A stretch of 64,000 bases of DNA. Origin: Bicyclus anynana (taxonomy: Eukaryota > Arthropoda > Insecta > Lepidoptera > Nymphalidae). How positions within the stretch are numbered: position 1 is the stretch's first letter; every line of letters starts with the position of its first letter. The position numbers were made by a program, and so were the translations under genes. The notes under the pieces are model-generated. The model saw only the letters and a list, made by a program, of their open reading frames with translations, had not been told where the DNA came from and ran no database searches. Shown here piece after piece: positions 33,156-42,900 of the stretch. The DNA lies in contig NC_069086.1 of assembly GCF_947172395.1 (NCBI RefSeq), positions 16,691,572 to 16,755,571 on the forward strand. Direction: 5' to 3'.

Positions 33156-33347
33156 CTGCCAGTCCCCTAAAGCGGAGTGAGGCAGCGGAGCTGAGAAACT
33201 GAGAAATATAAGCGGTAAGCGGAGCACGGAAGTGGAGCGGGATTAAATAAATTAAATTTAACATTTATTTATTTAAATCTGCAACTCCGCTCCGCATTAG
33301 TCCGTTTCTCCGCTACGTTTCCTTGCTCCGCTCTGGTGGACAGGCAG
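33156..33347. mobile_element. MITE with GCGGAG subrepeats, 192 bp
   Basis: The left end CTGCCAGTCCCCTAAAGCGG and the reverse complement of the right end, CTGCCTGTCCACCAGAGCGG, match at 16 of 20 positions. GCGGAG or its complement recurs through both halves, so the element folds back on itself. Flanks AGGCTGAG and AGGCTAAT hint at an eroded 8-bp target duplication (hAT-like), which is uncertain. Confidence 0.6.
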
Positions 33348-34131
33348 GCTAATAGTTACATGTTATATTATGTTCTACATTCCTGTTTATTAAGTGAAAT
33401 AAATATTTGTAGCAAAATTCCAATGGGAAACAGTTACACATTACCAGATATTTGTAAGCCATAATTAGTATAAACCCAGCTGATTAGCTACTTATAATAT
33501 ACAACAGCCCTACTTGGCGTGTACTATTAACCAACAAACAAATTAGAAGGCAGAAAACACATTTCTTTTTTTTCTAGGAAGAAAATATCCCTTCAGACAT
33601 GTCCGACTTGCATGGACTAAAACAAACTTCTGCTACTCCTCACCCAACACGGAACTGGAACCTAGCATTACTTCGTGCTGGCCAATCAGCTATTGTTTCT
33701 CAAGCTCTCCCTTCTCCTGCCTTTCTCTTATTTCTCTCTGTACCATTATTGTGAGGAGCATGTTCGCACGTTTGTCCCATACACTCAGAGAAAACACATG
33801 TCATTTCATAACTTATTTTTCAAGTATTATTTATTGTTTGTTTATAAAATCTTATTCAAAATATAATTAATGGAATTTGTTTTCATTAACTTAATAAGGT
33901 TAATTTTAATTATTAGTTAATTTTAATTATTATTACGTGTGAAATGACTAGTGATTTATACCCTAATTTTTATTTGTTAAACAGTACACATTGAGTTGGG
34001 CTGTAGTATAAGTAACTAAACAAATGTCTCATATCCCATTATTCACCAAGTAAAAAGCACAATAATAATCTGAGAATATTTCAGGGTGGAGATTAAACCA
34101 TAGACACATTTCAGCTCTATGGATACAATAT
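33348..34131. other. Intergenic, 3' flank of the zinc-finger gene
   Basis: Short frames here (for example 33675-33866) have no domain. The nearest minus-strand AATAAA below the zinc-finger stop is at 33969-33974, which would give a 3' UTR of about 150-180 bases. Confidence 0.4.
33969..33974 (-). terminator. Candidate poly(A) signal of the zinc-finger gene
   Basis: AATAAA on the minus strand, about 160 bases downstream of the stop codon at 34132. Assigned by position only. Confidence 0.4.
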
Positions 34132-35589
34132 TTATGTTGTTCCTTGATTGTGATTAAGTTCATTAACCTCAGATTTGATGACAGGAGCAGTCTCTTGCTT
34201 TGTATCCGCTGAATGTTTATCTTTCAAATGTCTCCTAACTGAGTCTCTTTTGAAAAATGATGAATCACATTTGGGGCAGTTGAATTTCTTGTCGGAATAA
34301 TGTATCCTTTGGTGCAATACTAGCTTTTCATTAGTAAGGAAAAACTTTCCACATTCAATACATGGTATGTTTTTATTTGTATGTTTACTTTTATGGTTTC
34401 TTAAAGCTTTCTGGTTGTTAGTAGTGAAATCGCAAAGGTCACATTTTAATGATTTTTTGCTGTGCTTAAAACGTTTATGGTTACACAACTCAGCTAATGT
34501 GTAGAAGGTTGATGCACATGTTTCACATGCATAACTCTTTGTGCCACTGTGCCTCTTCATGTGCTGTTTGTATGACAGTTTGGTGATAGTTTTGTGACAC
34601 ACGGGGCAATCTACTTGGGAATGGCTTATCAGATGTCTGCTCACTTTCCGACGGCCCTTGACAAACTTGCCACAGATGTGGCATGTCATTTGGACTAAAT
34701 ACATTTGATGCGAGTCTTCTTGGTGACCTTGGAGGGAACTCTGTTGAGTGTAAGTCTTTGAACAGATATTGCATTTATATGGTCGGTCACCAGTGTGAGT
34801 GCGTATGTGTGTGGATATATCCTTGGGCCTTTTACTTTTATAATTACATTGTATACATATGAATACCCTCGCTCTTCCGACACCCTCCACTTTAACATTT
34901 TCGTGACCAGCTATTTCGCAGCTCTGGGATTTCTTTTTCCTATGCACGTGAAAAGCTTTGTAGCTTTTGAAAGCACGTTTGCAGAATGGACATACTAATG
35001 AGGCTAGCATGTGTGCTTTCTTCCAATGGACTTTTAGCTTACATTTGGATGTGAACGAACCACCACAGTCGTGGCATATGAGCTTCAAATCAATGGCTTT
35101 ACTTTTAAACTCAGGTTTTGATACTAATTTTGAATCTGTTTGCTGATTTGACAATTCGAGGTAAAACTGCTTATGACTTTTTTCATCTTTGAAATCCTGT
35201 TCAGTGTCTAACTCTTCTGGATAGTCGAAGTTGTCATCGCCACAGAAGTCGTCTTTGAATTCTATTTTCACGGTTACACCTACTGCGCTCTCCTCGCTTT
35301 TAACTTGAGCACTTTTAACGTCCGAATGAAATATTTCTTCTTTAACACCATTAGATCTTAATATAACATCGGAAGATTCACATTTTTCTTTAAAATCTAT
35401 CGACGACTTGAGTATCGAGTAGCAAGAATCACAAATCTTATCAGGAAATCCATCGCTCAACCTGATATTTAAATTGGTTAGATTATTAATGAACTCGTAT
35501 AACACAAAATCTTGGTACGTTTCCGACAGAGATACGAAAACATCTCGAGAATCTAAGCACACCCTACATATATAAGATTTTTTATTCAT
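34132..35589 (-). CDS. ZAD domain C2H2 zinc-finger protein, 485 aa
   Basis: Likely a nuclear DNA-binding transcription factor of the insect ZAD-ZNF family. The N-terminal zinc-finger associated domain, normally a dimerisation module, has its four zinc ligands at C8, C11, C53 and C56 (CRVC and CDSC). An acidic, lysine-rich linker (about 80-165) follows, with two VKxE/IKxE-like sites that could be sumoylated. Ten zinc fingers lie between 172 and 459, with first cysteines at 172, 200, 245, 273, 303, 328, 355, 383, 410 and 438. Finger 2 is atypical: its second histidine position is taken by C224 after a long spacer (C2HC type). Only the finger 3-4 linker is the classic HTGDRPYKC form. The start MNKKSYICRVC is right because ZAD begins within ten residues of it. 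Single exon, TE-free and no frameshift. The exact target site and orthologue are unknown. Confidence 0.93.
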   Translation of the reverse strand: MNKKSYICRVCLDSRDVFVSLSETYQDFVLYEFINNLTNLNIRLSDGFPDKICDSCYSILKSSIDFKEKCESSDVILRSNGVKEEIFHSDVKSAQVKSEESAVGVTVKIEFKDDFCGDDNFDYPEELDTEQDFKDEKSHKQFYLELSNQQTDSKLVSKPEFKSKAIDLKLICHDCGGSFTSKCKLKVHWKKAHMLASLVCPFCKRAFKSYKAFHVHRKKKSQSCEIAGHENVKVEGVGRARVFICIQCNYKSKRPKDISTHIRTHTGDRPYKCNICSKTYTQQSSLQGHQEDSHQMYLVQMTCHICGKFVKGRRKVSRHLISHSQVDCPVCHKTITKLSYKQHMKRHSGTKSYACETCASTFYTLAELCNHKRFKHSKKSLKCDLCDFTTNNQKALRNHKSKHTNKNIPCIECGKFFLTNEKLVLHQRIHYSDKKFNCPKCDSSFFKRDSVRRHLKDKHSADTKQETAPVIKSEVNELNHNQGTT

Positions 35590-36179
35590 GGTTGGAGTAC
35601 AGAATTGGTATCTTATATTGTCACTATTTTCACATAAAACATAAACGATTAAACATTATAATTTGTTTTTGTTCGAACTTCGATTCGATGTTGACAAATA
35701 ATTCTATCCTGTCGATTCCTGACACTGACACTGACAGTAAGATTCCTGACACTGACAGACAGTGACAGTGGACAGTGGACACTTGGACAGCGTCAAGCTT
35801 CGTTTCGTTCAAAATCTTCTACTTCTTTCTTGTCTATGGCACTTAGTACTCTCAGACGAATTCATGACGAATTATTATTATTTAGTATGACTAATTATTA
35901 TGTATTAGACTGTTAATAAGTTTGTACTACATAAACGGATAGGGTTGGCTTCGCAACCGACAAATGGGCCATTTATGCGTAGATTTTATAATAGTAATAT
36001 ATTTGGTTTGATCTCTGGGCTATTTAAAGCCATTCACTAGACAAACTGACATTTTTAGGGAGCTCTTTGCACGACGAAAACGATTACAACATTACAACAT
36101 CGATTCTATTGAAACATCTTTTATAACCGCGTTGGATCGTTGATCCTATATTTTGACGTCTAGCGAGGCTGGGCCCAAA
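35590..36179. other. 5' flank of the zinc-finger gene
   Basis: Holds a TGACAC/TGACAG microsatellite-like stretch at about 35719-35790 just upstream of the start codon, probably in the promoter or 5' UTR. No TATA box at a telling distance. The minus frame 35630-35812 is a translation of this repeat. Confidence 0.4.
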
Positions 36180-36830
36180 TAGTCGCATTTTTACCCGACT
36201 GCGTCAGAAGAATAATAGTTTTCGAGCGTATGTATGTTTCTATGCGTATATGTGGGTCTATGTGTGTCCATTTCTTGGCTTTACCCTATAATTCTAAGGA
36301 AGAAGTTAGAAAATACATGATCATAATATTGGTACCTATAAATGCGAAAGGTCATTCATCACGAAATCTCGAGTACCGCTTGACGCACAAACTTGAAATT
36401 TGACAGAAAGGTAGTTTATAGTCCTCAGACGTCCTTTACAAATCAATTTTGCGACAGGGCCAGGTCTGAAGGTCTAAAGGCTCTCGCAAGTTTGAAAGAA
36501 AGTCCTTCACCTTTGACGCTATAAATTTGGCAGGAGGTAGTTTAGGGAGGGAGGTGAGTAGTAGAGAAGTAGGTAGACGTTTTTTATAAACCAGTTTTGC
36601 GGCAGGGCCGGATTAAGAAGGTCTAAAGGCTCTCGCAATTTTGTATGAAAGTCCTTCATCTTTAGTGCTACAAACTTGAAATTTGGCAGGAAGATAGTTT
36701 ATAGGTAGTAGACATCCATTACAAGCCAATTTTGCTACAGGGCCGGATTAAGGAGGGCTAAGGGGCTAAAGGCTTAAATGAAAATCCTTCATTTATGCTA
36801 TTGCCTATGCCTTTGATGCTGCTGCGTTGC
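36180..36830 (+). repeat. Helitron-like repeat with three tandem about 130-bp subunits
   Basis: A block with 'acccgactgcgtcagaag' is followed by 'tcattcatcacgaaatctcg', 'aacttgaaatttgacag' and then three consecutive degenerate units, each containing 'acagggcc', 'gctctcgca' (or remnant), 'agtccttca' and 'ggtagttta'. A single-unit inverted copy is at 45320-45530. Unclassified; the tandem structure is seen directly. Confidence 0.55.
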
Positions 36831-39713
36831 GCTTTACTTTTGTTTACTCTTCAATTTCTCCTCGGTTTTAAGGTTTGAAATGGGATTTTGAAAAATCCAT
36901 TTAATTCGCGATACTCTAAAAATAAATGGCTTAGATTGAAATTAAACACCAATATTTTAAAATAAATATCCTTTTATATTCGTAAATCATATTATTTTAC
37001 ATCGTCTTATAATATATATCACTTTCAGTTTATAATCCTTAGGTAGGTCCTTACATATCATACAAACTAGACAAAATCATGTTATTTTGTAGATCTAATT
37101 TAAATGAACTTAAATATAACATATCCCATACTTTAGATCAAGAATAGGTAGGTATTATACTAAGACATTTTCACAATCCTAAAAAATGTAATAAAACAGA
37201 TTCTAACAAGACTAGTATAAACATTTATTAATTATGATAGTAATTGCATAGTTTAACAATCGTACAGTTTGAGACAGAATCTCAGTTAATATGGTGTCCT
37301 CACAAACTCGTTTAATATTTACATAGATGTCATACATGTAGGCTTTAGAACTTTTAACCAATTATTTATTATAAAGAAGGACCATAGATCTCTAACTTTA
37401 AATATTACATACATGAATGATGGTTCCAATCACTATACTGCTATGTAAATCATATTTTATGTAATCTTTATAGAACTAATAAAACAATAAGAATGTAGAA
37501 ACGTGAACTGTTTTAATTTCATTGGGTTTCATTGACTACATGTAAGATTACTAAACTGTAGCAATTTTATGACAACTAACCTATATTTTCAAGTGATCTC
37601 TGTTAAGTAATTGTAAGTGCTAAATACTGTAGGTACGTCATCTACAAGAGCCGATTGTTTATATACCTGGACATAGACACGAAACAAAATATTGTTGTTT
37701 TTATTTTTAATTATGTAGGTACTATACAAAAATATCCGTTAATTTATAATTTCACTTTTAAACCATGTACATCTTTAGAAAGAATAGTTTACCTTGATCA
37801 CTAGGTAATCAATAATATAAAAAATATAAGATTTACATGGTTATATCGTAACAGTTCACACAGTAGATTAAATACATATAACGGTATACTTAGTCATGAC
37901 AGTCAAATACAATCTATATGCATGAAATTACATCACAATACAATGAAAAAATTACATTATAAATAATATGTTGATTAAGTCATGCCTACCAACCAACATA
38001 TAAGGTACTTAATCTACTACATAATCATTAAGTCATTCTGCAATACCTACACAAAATAATAATAATTTTATTATCTACAATGAGGCTGTATGGTTTCAAT
38101 CTTTGCATTTTTCAATCGTTTGTAAATAAAATGCAAGATGTGTAGTTAAAAATTATGCAATTTCATTATTATATTTAGTAGCATTCCATTAAACGTATTG
38201 TTTTAAAAACCTTTCCATATCTTGTTGTTGTTAATGTTGTTACATAAACTATTTAAACTTGTTACATATAAGGCACATATCTCAGACAATACATATTTTA
38301 TTCACGTGAACAACACTAAAAAAATCTTGGTCCCAAAAAAAAGTAACACAAATTAAGGATTTATTGTACTTCAAATATAATATGGCTCATCTCATCATAC
38401 AAACTATAGAAAAAAAATATGTTCCAATCAACTCACTCTTTCCTCAAAAGTTACTAGCCCCGCTAGCGTTCAGAGCAAGAACATACTTCCGTTTCTTAAC
38501 GGTATAACAGTTAAACTGTGGTAATAAGTTAGGGCATAGAGCATTGTAGCAAGTATTAAAAAAAGTAAATAATTTCAAATATTTGCATTTTTTAAGTACC
38601 TATGCAGAAAACGTAGATACAAAAAATATACTGTACAGAAAATAAAACATCTAGGCCAATAAAATACTGTGCCAAAGACTTATATTTAGCTAGATACCGT
38701 GAAATTAGTGCCAATCGCCGATTCGTCGGGCTACTACTCTTTATCACAAATTTATCAAAAAAATTATCGAATCTAACAAGCGGTGTCTAGCTATGTGTAA
38801 GTCCGTTTACGGTGCCTATTTTTCAAAGTTCATCTGTGAAAAACAGGCACTGAGTGGGTTAAATCTTTTATAGCAATGCTTATGCAGGTACCTACACTAT
38901 GGTCACTAAGTAATGATTTGGTTACAATTTTACTTCAGGACACATCCATTAGTTACATCATATTGGTTTATTTACTATATTTTTAACCCTGGAAACATCA
39001 CTGTTATAAGTTTGATGTACATGTCCCGTCTATTTGTCTTTGACCGCAAATGTCTAATTGGAAATTCCCTCCAAGATTTCTTTGTTATTTCTACCAATAA
39101 CTAATGTGGATATGTTTATCCAAAAGTCATGAGTAAATATTTTCTAGAAAAGCACGTTCCATTATAGGTTGTATGCAGGCATGATCATAATCATTTCAAA
39201 AAAAATCTTCGAAAATCATACTTCTTTGTATCAAAGAACAAAGATTAAAGAAAAAGGTTTTCCAATTGAAATAGATTCATAATTGACAAGAAAATTGAAT
39301 AACTTTACAAATGCTGAGTTTAAAGCATGTATGAAGGAAATGTGAAATACATTACATTATGACATATTCAACTGGATGAGAATTGAGACATATAGAAGTA
39401 ACGACTTATTGATATTCCATATACCGAAGATGCTTGGTTTTGGTTGTAATACTAAAGGGTAAAGACTGGCGTTGGAAAAGTGAGATGTTTCTAGACGAGT
39501 GAAGACAAAAATGTCGACCATTAGCGGCAGAATCTAATATATCGTTCTCTCTTTCGTTGTATTGGAAAAGAGAGAGCGATATTTCAACAAAGCTGCTATT
39601 GGTCGATAATATGATTTGTTCTCTTCACGAAACATACAAATGATGTAACGAATAATGGATAGTCCCTAACTTATCATAAAAACTATATTACACACATTTT
39701 AAGAACGGTCGAC
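36831..39713 (-). other. Possible long 3' UTR and flank of the LDLa/PPxY gene
   Basis: About 2.8 kb of AT-rich, largely repeat-free sequence directly downstream of the stop codon. Minus-strand AATAAA candidates include 38967-38972 (UTR about 750 bases) and one near 37223 (UTR about 2.5 kb). A Pumilio-type TGTAAATA lies at 37316-37323 on the minus strand. The UTR length cannot be fixed from sequence alone. No independent gene seen. Confidence 0.3.
39495..39615. mobile_element. Small palindromic MITE
   Basis: Ends 'cgagtgaagacaaaaatgtcg accattagc' and 'gctattggtcgataat ... gttctcttcacg' are imperfect inverted repeats. The centre is the CT/AG hairpin ATCGTTCTCTCTTT / AAAGAGAGAGCGAT (39541-39580) also seen at 17412-17454. 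If the 3' UTR extends past it, this hairpin would be in the mRNA. Confidence 0.55.
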
Positions 39714-39952
39714 TCAATCTGGAGGCTCCTGGTGAGAGCAGTGTGGTACTGGAGATGCGGAGGATTTGAATGCTCTAGGGAACAAGGAGGAGTAGGAGGG
39801 GGGCGGCTCGTACTCCGGCGGGGTAGGGGGGAGAGACTCGAACAGTTGCTGGGAGGCAGCGGTGACTGCCACGGTGGGGGAACTGTCTATACAGGCAGCT
39901 GGGATCGGGTACAGCGGCGTCTCTGACGGCTTAGAGCGCTTGCAGCAGCATT
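39714..39952 (-). CDS. Terminal coding exon: cytoplasmic tail with PPxY motifs
   Basis: Acceptor TATTCCAG before AATGCTGC; codon split 1+2 with the previous exon gives Glu. Encodes CCCKRSKPSETPLYPIPAAC, then a Ser/Pro-rich tail with PPTPPEYEPPPSYSS, ending EPPD-stop (TGA at 39714-39716). The plus frame 39732-39926 is its antisense shadow. Confidence 0.8.
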
Positions 39953-42900
39953 CTGGAATAGAAAATTGTATATCAGATTCTGATTAAAAATACACCTGAT
40001 GGTAAGTGATGATGCAGTCTAAGATGGACGCGGGCTAACTTGGGAGGAGGATGAAAATCCACACCCCTTTCGGTTTCTACACGGCATCGTACCGGAACGC
40101 TAATCGCTTGGCGGTACGTCTTTGTCGGTAGGGTGGTAACTAACCAGTCGGGGATCGATCCCAGGACCTCCGTTTTGTAAATCCACCGCGCATACCACTG
40201 CACCACGGAGGCCGTCAAAAATGGTATCTTAGGCTAACGTATCCTAATAACTATACAAATCGTGCCCACGTGGTTATGGCCCAAGAATACTGACTGCATT
40301 TCCGCTTTGAATCCTTTGCGCAAAAAATGAGCCAGAACTTCTAGCACCAGGTATTCGTGATTTTAAGTTATATTTTCAAAAAAAAATTCAATTCAGACTT
40401 CGCTACTGCTGCCTACCTACCCAATCCATTATAAAAAGCAAAGTCCGTTCCGAGAAGGTCGCATATTGAGTACTAAATATAGTTTCAATAAATCCATAAG
40501 ATTACCTTGATCCAGAGTTATGCCTTGTTTTCAATTTTCGATTTGACTTTATAAGGATTTGATATGACTTTGCAATTCCTATTAGTCTATGATAGCAAGA
40601 ATATTGTAAATAATGCATAAAGTATGAACGTGGCCCAGTGGTATGCACGGTGGATTTACAAGTCGGAGGTTCTGGGTTCGATCCCCGGCTGGCTGATTGA
40701 GGTTTTCTTAATTGATCCAGGTTGGCTGGTGGGAGGCTTCGACCGTGGCTAGTTACCACTCTATCGTCAAAGACGTACCGCCAAGCGATCTTGCGTTCCG
40801 GTAGTATGTCGTGTAGAAACCGAAAGGGGATTTTCATCCTCCTTCTAACAAGTTGGCCCGCTTCCACCTTAGAATGTATCATCATTGCATCTGACCATTG
40901 GTTGAGATTGTAGTCAAGACCTAATTTGTATCTATTTTCATTACAGGATCACGCCTCCCTCCATAACGGACCCTCACCCCAGGCCTTTAGAATCGTAAGC
41001 ATGAGACGGGAAGACTTTTGCTGTTAAGGAAGATAATAATAAGGGGGGTAATAATATCTTTGTTTATTCTTGCTGACAAATTGGGTGGGGAGGTAAAAAG
41101 CCCCAAGGAAGTGGTCACTCCTACACCAACGGGAATGAGATGTGGTAGAATGTATGTATGTATCACTAACCCCAGGCCAGACAGAACATGAGGATGGTGG
41201 CGCAGACCAGCATGCCCACCACGAGGTAGCTCCAGGGCCCGTACGGCTTCAGCGCCGCTGCGAACTCCATAAACGCGTTCTGCTTCTGCTCACCCTCGGT
41301 TATCTTCACTGAAAGATTGACACAACTTTTTGGTGAGTCATTTCAATGATTAATTTAAAAAGAAATCGTTAGCAAAACGTTGATTATAACAACAATAACT
41401 ATACCTAATATAATCTGTTGACAACAAAAAAATAATAAAGTCTCGTTCTTTTGACTGAAAGCTTTTCTTATATACGTATGTACCTAAGAATATAAAAATA
41501 CGCATTTTGACCTAAGGCCTATTTGAATAATTGTCGAAGGGCATGGGCAATATCAAAGGATGAAATAAGAAAGCCTAGATTCACACGGCATTGTCCTGCA
41601 CGTACCCTTTTGTAGGACAAAATAAGTGAGAGTCTATTTTCTAGTCTAAAAAATCACTAGTGATCGAATATATTATTATATGCATCGAAAACAAAAGCAC
41701 TGATTAGGTATTTTTTAAATGCAGTGAAAACTCACTTATAACTGAAGGTTTCGTCACGCCATCTGGCTGGTCAAGTCCCAACAGCTCCTGGTTCCTAGCT
41801 GCAAACCTCCTCAGCATTTCCAGGAGCGGGGAGTCACGGTGATGCAGACACGCGATGGAGTCCTCGTCTTCTCCCCCTGGGCAGTGACGGACGCCGTCGC
41901 AAACCAGGTTCGAGGATATACAGAGGCCGGTCAGACCGCATATGAATTGAGATTCATTGTTGCAAACTGCTCCTGGAAATTGTATAACGGTCTTGATAAG
42001 TTAACGTCTTTAAACATTGAAAATCTGATTACTGGTGACTTGACAGAAAATGGGGGGGTGTAAGGGGAGGCTAGTACTAGACAGTCTCCCCAGCTGGTTC
42101 TGCGAAAGCGACCGAGTTACATGTTACCAAATAAATCGAAGATCAGAATACCATAGTTCTATTCTGTTGTTGAAACTTAGGGATTATCTGAATAAATGCT
42201 GCAACCAGGGTCGTGCATAAGGTTTTTAACTAGGATACGCATTACACATATAGACTAGTATACCTACTGTAAAATGAAAAATTCCTTTTCCAATATATAT
42301 GTATGTTCGTAATGAGTTTTCATTGTCGGCAGTGCCTTTTGTATCTATAGAGTACACGCAACTGGCACAGTGTGAATTAAGGTAAATTCAACTTACCACT
42401 GTTGACAGCTGTGACCACAAGTCTCAGCTTCTCCGTGTGGTGGTATGGGTTAGTAGGAGGGTTCCACACGATGCGGATCTTTGGTGGTAGCAGCTTAGTG
42501 CCCGCGCGGGACGCCACGGCTGCTGCGTTGCCTCCGCATAACGACAGCCGCCATATTGGACTCTTCGCTTCTCCAATGTACTGTAAAGAGAAGAAAATGA
42601 TGATTAAAAAACCGGTTCAATTTTCTCTAAGCAACAACGTCGAAGAATTTTCTTCGATGCATAAAGCGATGATCTACACGTATCAGACATCACAAACTAT
42701 GGTCCTTATATGAGGCTTAGGGCGCAATGAGCGAGCTATGCTCGGAGTATCCCTGTAATCTAATTAGGAATGAGGAATGACGGTGAAATTGGAATGGGCG
42801 GGGAGCCCATAGTTTGTGGAGCCGATGGACGTTAGGGTTCCAAGGTGTTGAAATAGCGACACCGTGCCAGAAAGCGCAGTGTTAGCAGTGCCGGATTAAG

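Noticed and set aside
34523..34998. Short frames overlapping the zinc-finger gene
   Set aside because: Alternative-frame shadows of the 485-codon ZAD zinc-finger ORF, with no domains of their own.
39732..39926. Plus-strand Gly/Arg-rich 64-codon frame
   Set aside because: Antisense of the Pro/Ser-rich tail exon of the receptor gene.
41839..42713. Plus-strand frames at 41839-42063 and 42402-42713
   Set aside because: Antisense to the LDLa and CUB-like exons, which have splice sites and domain structure on the minus strand.
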